A stretch of 15,838 bases of DNA, taken from positions 1 to 15,838 of the forward strand of contig CALARR010000397.1 of the NCBI GenBank assembly GCA_937889015.1, given 5' to 3'. This DNA comes from an uncultured Planctomycetales bacterium. GTDB taxonomy: Bacteria; Planctomycetota; Planctomycetia; Pirellulales; Thermoguttaceae. The position numbers were made by a program, and so were the translations under genes. Below are positions 7,023-14,642 of the stretch, one piece after another. Under the pieces are notes generated by a model. That model saw only the letters and a program-made list of their open reading frames with translations. It did not search any database and was not told the DNA's origin. Position 1 is the stretch's first letter. Every line of letters starts with the position of its first letter.

Positions 7023-8390
7023 ATGAGTCAAGCAGCGCCCAATCGCCGCGCATTCCTCCAGTCTATCGGTGCCGTGGGCGCCGCATCCGTGTGGGCCGCG
7101 TCGGCCGGAGCCTCCGTGGCCCAGGCGGCCGATGTGAAGGACAAGCTGGCCGTAGAGGGTGGCGTCCCCGTGCGCAAGAAAGCGCTCTCCTCAGGTCCGT
7201 ACGGCCCGCAGTTCTACGACGACGTCGAGAAACGGGAACTGATCGAGGTTCTGGAGTCCAAGTCGCCCTTCCGGTGGCGGGGCGAGGAGTCCAAGGTGCT
7301 GAAGTTCGAGAAGGCCTATGCGGCCCATATCGGCGTGAAGTATGCCTTGGGAGTGACCTCGGGCACGACGGCGTTGTACACGGCCATGGCGGCCCTGGAG
7401 GTCGGCCCGGGCGACGAAGTGATCCTGCCGGCTTGGACCTGGTACGCCGACTACGATGCCATCGCCTTATGCGGAGCGCTGCCCGTGTTTGCCGAGATCG
7501 ACGAGTCGTTCGCCATCGACCCCAAGGACATCGAGGCACGCATCACGCCGCGGACCAAGGCCATCATTGCCTGTCACCTGCAGGGCACTCCGGCCGACAT
7601 GGACCCGATCCTCGAGATCGCACGGAAGCATAAGATACGAGTCGTGGAAGACTGCGCCCAGTGCTGCGGAGGACGCTACAAGGGCAGATTTGTGGGCTCG
7701 ATCGGCGACATCGGCATCAACAGCTTTCAACTCAGCAAGACCATCACCGCGGGGGAAGGGGGCGCGGTGACCACCAACGACGCGACGCTCTTCGAACGCG
7801 CGCTGCGATTCCACGACGTGAGCACGATCCGGACGCCGTACAAGGAGCTACTGAAAGGGGGCGCCCTGTCCAGTTTTGTCGCCTGCAACTTCCGCATGAA
7901 CGAGTTCACTGGGGCAGTGATGTCTGCACAGGTGCAGAAGTTGGATGCGATCTGCAAGGCCGTTCACGCCAACTTCGCCAAGGTTTACCAGGGCGTGGCC
8001 GACCTGCCGGGAATCAAGTTCCGCAAGTCGCACGACCTCGAAGGCGATCTGGGAATGAATGTCTTCCTGGACCTGGGAACCAGCCAACGGCGCGCCAAGT
8101 ATCTGCGGGCCATGGGCGCCGAAGGCGTGCCGGCCTCTCCGCCGGGAGGATCGGCGATTCTTCCGTCGACAAACTGGATCGAAAGCAAGGCCACGGTCCA
8201 TCCGGCCTGGCCCTCCTTCCAAACGGCGCAGGGCAAGGCGATCCGCTACGGCGCCGAGGCCTGCCCGCGCACGATCGACATCATCGGCCGTTTTGCCGGC
8301 GTGCGGATCGGCCCGAAGTACACGGAAGAGGATCTGAAGGACATCGTTCAGGCCATCCGCAAGGTCTACCAAGCCATGGGGCCGGCGTAG
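7023..8390 (+). CDS. Tat-exported DegT/DnrJ/EryC1-family PLP aminotransferase
   Basis: Protein of 455 residues. The signal has N7-R-R-A-F-L-Q, a hydrophobic alanine-rich stretch and A-Q-A near residue 36 as a likely cleavage site. The mature part reads K-L-A-V-E-G-G-V-P-V-R. Landmarks: T-S-G-T-T-A-L phosphate loop, D210 in V-E-D-C-A-Q, and Schiff-base lysine K239 in S-F-Q-L-S-K before A-G-E-G-G. It also has the N-F-R-M-N-E-F-T-G-A block seen in the family after the lysine. All catalytic residues look intact. It has its own predicted promoter and is closed by an intrinsic terminator, so it may be transcribed apart from the genes before it. As for the other copies, family knowledge points to a keto-sugar or keto-cyclitol acceptor, but nothing here identifies it. 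Confidence 0.93.
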   Translation: MSQAAPNRRAFLQSIGAVGAASVWAASAGASVAQAADVKDKLAVEGGVPVRKKALSSGPYGPQFYDDVEKRELIEVLESKSPFRWRGEESKVLKFEKAYAAHIGVKYALGVTSGTTALYTAMAALEVGPGDEVILPAWTWYADYDAIALCGALPVFAEIDESFAIDPKDIEARITPRTKAIIACHLQGTPADMDPILEIARKHKIRVVEDCAQCCGGRYKGRFVGSIGDIGINSFQLSKTITAGEGGAVTTNDATLFERALRFHDVSTIRTPYKELLKGGALSSFVACNFRMNEFTGAVMSAQVQKLDAICKAVHANFAKVYQGVADLPGIKFRKSHDLEGDLGMNVFLDLGTSQRRAKYLRAMGAEGVPASPPGGSAILPSTNWIESKATVHPAWPSFQTAQGKAIRYGAEACPRTIDIIGRFAGVRIGPKYTEEDLKDIVQAIRKVYQAMGPA

Positions 8391-8454
8391 GGCGGGTGAC
8401 GTTTGCCGCAAACGCCGATTCGCCAGAGTCTCAGGCATTGCACGAACCCCAATA

Positions 8455-8498
8455 CGGCCCGCCGCTGGCCCTTGTCCACGGCGGGCCGCAGTGTTTTT
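8455..8498 (+). terminator. Intrinsic terminator closing the aminotransferase block
   Basis: A perfect 10-base GC stem, CGGCCCGCCG (8455-8464) with CGGCGGGCCG (8479-8488), has a 14-base loop and is followed within six bases by five T (8494-8498). This is the best intrinsic terminator in the window and separates the exported-enzyme block from the histidine kinase. Confidence 0.8.
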
Positions 8499-8568
8499 CC
8501 AGCCTGCCGATTGTGTACGTGACACGGTAAGGTCACCGCGGAAAAAGCCTGCGACCCCGCTCTGCGGT

Positions 8569-11004
8569 ATGGACATTGGGCTCGCACGGAGCACAATTGA
8601 CGGTAGCAGGCGACAGACCAACAAACCCGCGCGGGCATCACTCGTGAGCTGTAGCGATCAGGAACGGGCGAGTCTTCTCGCCGAGAATGCAGAGTTGCGG
8701 CGGCGGATAGCGGACCTGGAGGCACATCGTCGTGCCGATTCAGAGCCCAACGACGGACAGTACCGGGCCTTCATCGACGAATTCCAAGGGATTGCGTTCC
8801 GCGGCGCGATCGGTTTTCGTCCGGTGCTGATAGCCGGTGCGACGGAGGCCATCACCGGCTATGCTGCGGAAGATTTCCTGGAGGGGAGGATCCGGATCGA
8901 TCAACTGGTCCATCCGGACGATCGAGACCGGTTTCTGACAAGCACCGAGCCCCTCCGCACGACGGCCAATTCGGCCATCGATCGCGAGTATCGCATCGTG
9001 CGCAGGGACGGGGGCATCGTGTGGCTGCGCGAGGTCACGCACAACATTTGCGACCGATCCGGAAAGCCGATCCTGGTCCAGGGGTTGGCACACGACATCA
9101 CGAAGCGAAAGCTTGCCGAGGAAGCCTTGCACGAAAGCCAGGAGCGCTACCGTGCCCTGGCCGAGTCTTCGGCGGATGTGATCTATATCCTGGACGAGAG
9201 CGGGACGCTGCTCTACGGCAACCGCACGGCGGCGGCCTACATGCGCACGACCCCCGAAGAACTGGTCGGCAAGACGCAGAAAGACCTCTTTCCGCCGGCT
9301 GAGGCCGAACTGCACCTCCAGCGTATCCGGACGGTGTTTGAGACGGGCGAAATGGGGGAGATGGATCAGCACTACGTCATCAAGGGACAGGATGTATGGC
9401 TCAATGTGCGTTCGATTCCTCTGCGCGATGAGCACGGACGAGTGCGCTCGGTGATGGGCGTGTGCCGAAACATCACGGCCTGGAAACAGGCCGAGCTGGG
9501 CCTGAAACGTTCACGGGACGAGTTGGAGGAACGCGTCAGGCAACGCACAGCCGAACTGGCCAGCGCCAATCAGACGCTGCACATGTTCAAGTTGTTCGTC
9601 GAGAACGCCGGCCAGGGCTTTGGCATGGCGAACCTGGACGGCCAGATCACCTACTGGAATCCAACGCTGTGCCGGATGTACGGCGAGACACATCCGGAAA
9701 ACGTCGTCGGTAAGCACATTGCAGACTACTATCCCCAGGACTACCTTGAACTGCGACAGACGGTCATTTTGCCCGCGTTGATGCACGACGGACAATGGCA
9801 GGGCGAACTGACTCTCCATGCGCGCGATGGCCGAGCGACGCCGGTCCTGCAGAACGCTTTCTTGATTCGCGATGAGCGGGGTGAACCATTCCGTCTGGCG
9901 GCGGTAATCACCGATTTCACCGAGTTGAAGCGTGCGGAGGAGGCCCTGCGGCGAAGTCACGACGAGTTGCACGCCATCTACGAGGGGATGACGGACGGGT
10001 TACTGATGGCGGACGTCCAGACCCATCGCTTCGTGCGCGCGAACCGCGCCATATGCCGGATGCTGGGATATGCGCGGGGAGAGTTGCTGTCGCTGTCGGT
10101 CGAAGACATCCATCCCGAGACGGCGCTTCCGCACGTCGAGAGGCAATTTCAGGACCTGGTCGAGGGCAAGCTGCCCACCAGCGACGAACTCCCGGTTCTG
10201 CGGAAAGACGGTTCCATTCTCTACGCTGTGATCAGCACGAATCTGGCGACTTACAATGACCGTTCCTGCCTGGTCGGTTTTTTCCATGATGTGACCGAGC
10301 GGCGGCGGGCCCAGGAGGCGTTGGAACGCGAGCAAAGGACGCTCAAGCACTTGCTGCAATCCAGCGATCACGAGCGGCAGTTGATCGCCTACGAGATCCA
10401 TGACGGTCTGGCGCAGCAATTGGCCGGAGCGATCATGCAGTTTCAGGTTTACGATCACGTCAAGGGCACCAAGCCGGCGGATGCAGCCAGCGCTTTCCAG
10501 GCCGGGATGACGATGCTGCAGCAGAGTCATTTCGAGACCCGACGCCTGATCAGCGGAGTCCGTCCTCCTATTCTGGACGAGGAAGGGATTGTGGCTGCGG
10601 TCTCGCACCTGGTCAACGAGGAACGGCGCAAGAACGGCCCGAAGATCGAGTATCTCAGCCATGTGGAATTCGACCGACTGACGCCCATTCTGGAAAACGC
10701 CGTATACCGCATCGTGCAGGAGGCCTTGGCCAACGCCTGTCAGCATAGCCAGAGCAAGAAGGTCCGTGTGGAATTGGAGCAGAGCGGTGATTCTCTGCGC
10801 ATCCAAGTCCGGGACTACGGGGTGGGATTCCGCCTGGATGAGATCAAGGGAGATCGCTTCGGCCTGGAGGGCATTTGCGAGCGGGCGCGCTTGCTGGGCG
10901 GCAAAGCCGACATCCAGAGCGAAAAGGGCAAGGGCACCCGGATTGAGGTAGAACTGCCAGTTGTGCCCAGGCGTCCAGAGGACGAAGCGGTCCAGGATGC
11001 GTAG
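8569..11004 (+). CDS. Soluble four-PAS sensor histidine kinase (HisKA_3, NarX/DegS type)
   Basis: Protein of 811 residues from ATG 8569. No signal or membrane segment is seen, so a cytosolic sensor is likely. A short coiled coil (about 34-55) leads to four PAS domains at about 65-185, 190-310, 339-458 and 462-582, linked by charged helices (for example R-V-R-Q-R-T-A-E-L near 323-331). The transmitter has H611 in E-I-H-D-G-L, the phosphorylated His of HisKA_3 kinases, then an HATPase_c domain (about 705-798) with an N-box (Q717-E-A-L-A-N722), D-Y-G-V-G-F and a second glycine region (R-F-G-L-E-G). Such kinases normally partner LuxR/NarL-type response regulators; none is in the window. The longer frame starting at GTG 8491 begins inside the terminator stem region and is not credible. 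No clear ribosome site precedes 8569; GTG 8644 is an alternative. The ligand or cofactor is unknown. Confidence 0.88.
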   Translation: MDIGLARSTIDGSRRQTNKPARASLVSCSDQERASLLAENAELRRRIADLEAHRRADSEPNDGQYRAFIDEFQGIAFRGAIGFRPVLIAGATEAITGYAAEDFLEGRIRIDQLVHPDDRDRFLTSTEPLRTTANSAIDREYRIVRRDGGIVWLREVTHNICDRSGKPILVQGLAHDITKRKLAEEALHESQERYRALAESSADVIYILDESGTLLYGNRTAAAYMRTTPEELVGKTQKDLFPPAEAELHLQRIRTVFETGEMGEMDQHYVIKGQDVWLNVRSIPLRDEHGRVRSVMGVCRNITAWKQAELGLKRSRDELEERVRQRTAELASANQTLHMFKLFVENAGQGFGMANLDGQITYWNPTLCRMYGETHPENVVGKHIADYYPQDYLELRQTVILPALMHDGQWQGELTLHARDGRATPVLQNAFLIRDERGEPFRLAAVITDFTELKRAEEALRRSHDELHAIYEGMTDGLLMADVQTHRFVRANRAICRMLGYARGELLSLSVEDIHPETALPHVERQFQDLVEGKLPTSDELPVLRKDGSILYAVISTNLATYNDRSCLVGFFHDVTERRRAQEALEREQRTLKHLLQSSDHERQLIAYEIHDGLAQQLAGAIMQFQVYDHVKGTKPADAASAFQAGMTMLQQSHFETRRLISGVRPPILDEEGIVAAVSHLVNEERRKNGPKIEYLSHVEFDRLTPILENAVYRIVQEALANACQHSQSKKVRVELEQSGDSLRIQVRDYGVGFRLDEIKGDRFGLEGICERARLLGGKADIQSEKGKGTRIEVELPVVPRRPEDEAVQDA

Positions 11005-11039
11005 CCCGAATAACGCCGGGACGATGAACGCGTTCTAGA

Positions 11040-11058
11040 GATGCGCCCTCGCCGCATC
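11040..11058. terminator. Small hairpin between convergent genes
   Basis: GATGCG (11040-11045) pairs with CGCATC (11053-11058) around seven bases, in the 74-base gap between the kinase and the convergent regulator gene. It could serve as a weak 3' structure for either gene; no T-run is present. Confidence 0.2.
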
Positions 11059-11078
11059 GTGCCGGGGTCGTCCGGCTT

Positions 11079-12242
11079 TCATCGGCCGCGCGCGTGGGCG
11101 CGGTACTTGAGGGGCGACTGGCCAAACTGCGCTTTGAAAGTCCGGGTGAAATGTTCGGGCGAACGGAAGCCGGATGATTCGGCGACGGCGGGAATGGGCT
11201 GGTCGGTCTCGACCAGGAGCCGGCCGGCCCGCTCCAGACGCACGCGGCGGATTTCCTGAGCCGGCGAGCGTCCCAAGACGCGGCGGAACTCCTGCTCCAA
11301 CTGCCGGCGTGAGAAAGGAACGCGACGAACCACGTCGCCGACGGAGATCGACTCGCTGGCGTGCGTGCGGATGAAAGCCACGGCCCGCGCCAAGTCGGCG
11401 TTGTCGATAGCCAGCGTGTCAGTGGAGCGCCTAGAGATGACGACCGTGGGCTGGACGACGATGGGCTGTTTCGGCGGCGACTTGCCGTGCATCAGGCGAT
11501 CGAGCAGCGCGGCGGCCTGGTAGCCGCTCTGTTCCGAGCTGGAGAGAATGCCGGAAAGCGGCGGAAGCGAGGTCTCGCACAGCAGCGGGTCGTCGTCGCT
11601 GGCCAGGACCGCGACCTCCTCCGGCACCAGGACGCCGGCCTGGCGGCAAGCCTCGATCACCGCGCGGCCGCAATCGACGAACCACGTAAGGATGGCGACC
11701 GGCTTGGGCAACGACCGGACCCAGCGCATCAGGTCCTTGTGGCGAGACAACCAGGGCGAAAGGCCGGCCTGTGCGGGACTCGCCTGATACGGCGTACAAC
11801 TCCGGCCCGCGCATTGGACGGCAGCGGCAAAGCCTTCGTAGTGATAGCGGACCAGGGTGCGACCGCGCGGGCCGTAGTAGGCGAAGTTGCGGAATCCGCG
11901 ATCCAGGAGATGCTCGGCAGCCATGCGTGCCAGGGCCTGGAAGTCGGGCATCACGCGGGGGAACTTCGCCCCTTGCACGTCGATGGCCGAGATATTCACA
12001 CAGGGCAGGCCGGTGCTGCGAATGTGACGGGCCATGGCGGTCGTCGCCACGCGCGCGATGACGCCGTGGCCTTGCCATCCGGCGGGGACGTGGATCGCCG
12101 GTTGCAGGGCGCTGGGTTCGCTCCACAGGGCCCAGGGGCCGTGCTGCTGCGAGTAGTTGATGACGCCGCGGATGAGGCGCTGCCCCCAGCCGGTTGACGT
12201 GTTGATCAGCAGGGCGACATTCGGTGTCCCTGAGCGTTTCAT
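11079..12242 (-). CDS. XylR-like AraC-family transcriptional regulator
   Basis: Protein of 387 residues, the usual length for XylR-type regulators. The first about 275 residues form a LacI/periplasmic-binding-protein-like sugar sensor (starts V-A-L-L-I-N-T; contains A-A-E-H-L-L-D-R-G-F-R-N-F-A-Y-Y-G and P-E-E-V-A-V-L-A-S-D-D-D). The C-terminal about 95 residues are an AraC HTH domain with the S-R-R-Q-L-E-Q-E-F-R-R-V-L-G-R-S-P first helix-turn-helix and the signature A-E-S-S-G-F-R-S-P-E-H-F-T-R-T-F-K. It should bind DNA and respond to a small sugar-like ligand. Start ATG 12242 has GGTGG upstream. It faces the kinase tail to tail and is divergent from the Fe-S protein operon, so that operon and the permease are its most likely targets. 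Confidence 0.92.
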   Translation of the reverse strand: MKRSGTPNVALLINTSTGWGQRLIRGVINYSQQHGPWALWSEPSALQPAIHVPAGWQGHGVIARVATTAMARHIRSTGLPCVNISAIDVQGAKFPRVMPDFQALARMAAEHLLDRGFRNFAYYGPRGRTLVRYHYEGFAAAVQCAGRSCTPYQASPAQAGLSPWLSRHKDLMRWVRSLPKPVAILTWFVDCGRAVIEACRQAGVLVPEEVAVLASDDDPLLCETSLPPLSGILSSSEQSGYQAAALLDRLMHGKSPPKQPIVVQPTVVISRRSTDTLAIDNADLARAVAFIRTHASESISVGDVVRRVPFSRRQLEQEFRRVLGRSPAQEIRRVRLERAGRLLVETDQPIPAVAESSGFRSPEHFTRTFKAQFGQSPLKYRAHARGR

Positions 12243-12358
12243 CGGACCGTTCCACCTTTGTCGTCAGGTCTGTCCTGGGCGAACGTGCAGGAAGGGAAAA
12301 GAGGCCCCGCAGGGCTCGGCCGTTGCGGACCTCGGTCCCACCGCCTGCGCAAAAGATC

Positions 12359-12387
12359 AGAATATCTGCGCATTCTATTCTTGTCAA
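12359..12387 (-). promoter_or_regulatory. Near-consensus sigma70 promoter of the XylR-like gene, with inverted repeat
   Basis: On the minus strand TTGACA (12387-12382), a 17-base spacer and TATTCT (12364-12359) match sigma70 consensus in 11 of 12 positions. AGAATA (12359-12364) and TATTCT (12376-12381) form an inverted repeat with an 11-base gap that spans the -10 box and the spacer, a plausible operator. The predicted 5' leader is about 110 bases. Confidence 0.65.
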
Positions 12388-12409
12388 CGCGGTCCCTGGG
12401 ATGATACAC
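12381..12409 (+). promoter_or_regulatory. Possible weak divergent promoter for the Fe-S operon
   Basis: TTGTCA (12381-12386), 17 bases and ATACAC (12404-12409) could be a poor plus-strand promoter overlapping the -35 box of the divergent gene. A weak core promoter would suit activation by the neighbouring AraC-type regulator. The rest of the spacer up to 12585 shows no gene. Confidence 0.25.
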
Positions 12410-12585
12410 CGGAGAAAGACGCCACGCCGCCCACGGACCGATGGCGGCCGGAGGACCACCCACCATCCGGCATGCGGGCCCGTAGGCGTTTGCGGACGGC
12501 CACGGCCCAGAGATCGCCGGCCGCTGTCCGTCCCACCCATGTATCGTCCCCCAAGCACAACCACAGATCTGCGGGATCGCCACCC

Positions 12586-13416
12586 ATGAGTGACGCATTG
12601 TTGAACGCCCGGCAACTGAAGGACAGAGCCCAGCAGTGGTGCATCGACCTGGTGGGCATCGCCCCCGTCGAGCGCTTCGAGGCCCTGGACGCCGAAGAGA
12701 ACCCAAAGTCCATCAATCCGCACACGAAGTCCGTAATCGTGCTGGGCTTCCAGATCCCGCGCGGCTCGCTGCGGGGCGCGGAAGAGGGCACGGCCTGGCA
12801 CACCATGACGGCCGGAAGTCCCGTGCATCCGATGATCATGGTGGAGTTGACCTACCTGGTCTGCCGCTGGCTGGAGACGCAGGGCTGGGAGGCTACGCCG
12901 TTGTTCGCGTATCCCAAAGAGATGAAGAACCAAGGGGTCAAGGTCAGCCTGGACCGGCCGGCGCCCGACGTGATCGTCAATCTGGAGTACGCGGCGCACG
13001 CGGCGGGACTGGGGCACATGGGCCTCGGCAAGTTCTTCCTCACGCGCCAGTTCGGCGCGCGTCAGATCTTCTGCGCCATCTTGACCGATGCGAAAGCCGA
13101 CCAGTACGACACCGTGTCGACGGATGTGGTGTGCGACGAGTGCGGCGAGTGCCTCCAGGCGTGCCCCTTCGGGGCCTATTCCAAAGAGCGCATGACGACC
13201 GCGCCGTTGTGCGAGGGTGAGGCCGCGTGGCGCACGCTGCGCACAGAGCAGTGCCTGGCCTGCGGCACCGGCAAGGTGCCCAACCCATATCTTCCGACAG
13301 CCGAACCCTGGCGCGTCGGCGCGGCCTGCGGCCGGGCATGCGTGGCGCATCTGGAAGACCAGGGCAAGCTCGCGCGGCGATTTGTGCACGCCTTCCGTGA
13401 ATCGGTCCGGCAGTAG
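12586..13416 (+). CDS. QueG-like iron-sulfur protein (4Fe-4S), first of a pair
   Basis: Protein of 276 residues, related to the C-terminal iron-sulfur half and part of the core of epoxyqueuosine reductase QueG and reductive dehalogenases (COG1600-like). It has the QueG-type motif A-G-L-G-H-M-G-x-x-K-F-F-L-T-x-x-F-G (about 140-157), then a ferredoxin cluster C183-x2-C186-x2-C189-x3-C193-P. Further cysteines (C209, C223, C226, C248, C252) may bind a second cluster, ending in C-x3-C-V-A-H-L-E-x3-G-K-L. There is no signal peptide. True QueG is longer and acts on tRNA with cobalamin; this shorter paired form is unlikely to be QueG itself. ATG 12586 is chosen because homology starts there; no strong ribosome site precedes it. 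It is 12 bases ahead of its paralog, in one operon. Function unknown, probably redox. Confidence 0.8.
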   Translation: MSDALLNARQLKDRAQQWCIDLVGIAPVERFEALDAEENPKSINPHTKSVIVLGFQIPRGSLRGAEEGTAWHTMTAGSPVHPMIMVELTYLVCRWLETQGWEATPLFAYPKEMKNQGVKVSLDRPAPDVIVNLEYAAHAAGLGHMGLGKFFLTRQFGARQIFCAILTDAKADQYDTVSTDVVCDECGECLQACPFGAYSKERMTTAPLCEGEAAWRTLRTEQCLACGTGKVPNPYLPTAEPWRVGAACGRACVAHLEDQGKLARRFVHAFRESVRQ

Positions 13417-13420
13417 GAGG
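13415..13420 (+). promoter_or_regulatory. Shine-Dalgarno AGGAGG overlapping the upstream stop codon
   Basis: AGGAGG shares its first two bases with the TAG stop (13414-13416) of the preceding gene and lies eight bases before ATG 13429. This supports translational coupling of the two Fe-S proteins. Confidence 0.75.
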
Positions 13421-13428
13421 TCCTTGCC

Positions 13429-14496
13429 ATGCTCACCAGCGCCGCCCTGAAGCAGTTCGCCTACGAGCACTGCAACGTCGACAAGATCGGCATCGCCAAC
13501 ATCGAGCGGTTCAAGGATGCGCCGTCCGACCTGCACCCGGCGAGCATCATGCCCCGGGCGAAGTCGGTCATCGTCTTCGCCCGGCGAATCCTGCGCGGGT
13601 GCTACCGGGGGATCGACGAAGGCACGCATTGGCCGGCCTATACGGTGTTCGGCTACGCCGGGTTGACGCGTCTGGTCGTCTCGGCAGGCTACAAGATATC
13701 CACCTTCATCGAGCGTTACGGTTACGAGGGCGCGGCGCTGCTGCCCACCACGTCCAGCCGGCTGTGGGGCCCGCGCGGGCCGTCGCCCGGCAACGGCAAG
13801 CCGAAGCGCGAGGTGTCGATCTGCCACCGGATCGCAGCCACGGCCGCGGGGCTGGGGGCGATGGGCTGGTCCAAGGTCTTTTTGACCAAGGAATTCGGGC
13901 CCCGACAACGGCTGGGCATCGTGCTCACGGAGGCCGAATTGGAGCCCGATCCGCTGGTCACCGAGCGGCTGTGCGACCGCTGCATGCGGTGCGCCGACGA
14001 ATGTCCGGCCGACGCGATCCCGAAGGACAAGAGCGTATCGGTCACCATCGAAGGGCAGAAGTTCGAGTGGGGCGATCTGGACCTGGGCAAGTGCAAGCTG
14101 ACGCATTTCGGCATGAACCGAACCACTTCGCCCCACGTGTGCCAGCGGTTTCCGAACTTCTACCTGCCGATCGCCGAACAGAACACGACCTGGAAAGAGT
14201 CGCACGACCTGGGCTTCGCCGTGATGAAGGAAGTCCAGAACCTCGAGGCGCTGCGGCGCTTCGACGGTTACCTGGCCGTCTGCGGAGCGCGCGGTTGCCA
14301 CATGGGGTGTATGAAGCACCTGGAGAAACGCGGGAAGTTGAGCCAACCCTTCCGCGAGTGGCCGGTGTTCAACGATGCCACGCCGTGGCGCATCCCGCCG
14401 GTCCCGCCGCCGGTGGACCACCACGGATACATCTACGATCCGGACTTGGATGAGGACTTGGGCGGAGGGCAGAAAGAGGCGCCTGCGTGGTACTAA
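13429..14496 (+). CDS. QueG-like iron-sulfur protein (4Fe-4S), second of a pair
   Basis: Protein of 355 residues, paralogous to the gene just upstream. It shares A-A-T-A-A-G-L-G-A-M-G-W-S-K-V-F-L-T-K-E-F-G (about 136-157) and the cluster C182-x2-C185-x2-C188-x3-C192-P. Extra cysteines are C222, C238, C285, C290 and C294, and it ends the conserved part with C290-H-M-G-C294-M-K-H-L-E-K-R-G-K-L, matching the upstream paralog. It differs by an insert between the cluster and the last cysteines and by a proline- and acid-rich tail (about 320-355). No signal or membrane segment is seen. The pair could form a heterodimeric electron-transfer or reductase module. Cobalamin-binding loops are not evident. 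Substrate unknown. Confidence 0.8.
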   Translation: MLTSAALKQFAYEHCNVDKIGIANIERFKDAPSDLHPASIMPRAKSVIVFARRILRGCYRGIDEGTHWPAYTVFGYAGLTRLVVSAGYKISTFIERYGYEGAALLPTTSSRLWGPRGPSPGNGKPKREVSICHRIAATAAGLGAMGWSKVFLTKEFGPRQRLGIVLTEAELEPDPLVTERLCDRCMRCADECPADAIPKDKSVSVTIEGQKFEWGDLDLGKCKLTHFGMNRTTSPHVCQRFPNFYLPIAEQNTTWKESHDLGFAVMKEVQNLEALRRFDGYLAVCGARGCHMGCMKHLEKRGKLSQPFREWPVFNDATPWRIPPVPPPVDHHGYIYDPDLDEDLGGGQKEAPAWY

Positions 14497-14497
14497 G

Positions 14498-14576
14498 AGC
14501 CGGTCCCAGAAGCTGTTGGCAGCTCAGTCTTGCTGGGCCGCCCGAGGTGCCTGGGGCGGTTCTGGGATAGGTTCCA
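14498..14576 (+). repeat. 79-base intergenic repeat, copy 3
   Basis: It begins one base after the TAA of the second Fe-S gene and lies before the permease gene. It aligns without gaps to 2122-2200 and 3543-3621. CCCAGAA (14505-14511) can pair with TTCTGGG (14559-14565). The conserved core GGGCCGCCCGA is at 14535-14545. Confidence 0.87.
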
Positions 14577-14627
14577 AGGAGTGCGTCGCGACCGAGCGTG
14601 TACAGTATGCATTGACGAGGCAGCATC

Positions 14628-14634
14628 GGGGAGG
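14628..14634 (+). promoter_or_regulatory. Shine-Dalgarno GGGGAGG supporting a GTG start at 14643
   Basis: GGGGAGG lies eight bases before GTG 14643. The alternative ATG at 14656 would be 21 bases away and would cut into the first membrane helix. Confidence 0.65.
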
Positions 14635-14642
14635 TCTCACGC

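Noticed and set aside
2..8390. Interpretation as a classical nucleotide-sugar or O-antigen biosynthesis cluster
   Set aside because: No glycosyltransferase, nucleotidyltransferase, dehydratase or flippase gene is present, and the enzymes carry export signals.
8491..8568. N-terminal extension of the kinase to GTG 8491
   Set aside because: This start lies in the tail of the intrinsic terminator and the added residues have no domain or ribosome site.
12157..12585. N-terminal extension of the first Fe-S protein
   Set aside because: It overlaps the divergent regulator gene and its promoter; QueG-like homology begins only at ATG 12586.
11431..14424. Open frame of 997 codons on the minus strand
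   Set aside because: It runs antisense to both Fe-S genes and overlaps the regulator gene in another frame; its composition is rich in Arg, Gly and Pro with no recognisable domain. It is a GC-rich shadow frame.
2130..14570. A shared peptide similar to GPARLSCRQVL in several minus-strand frames
   Set aside because: It is simply the translation of the three intergenic repeat copies in one frame, not a protein family.
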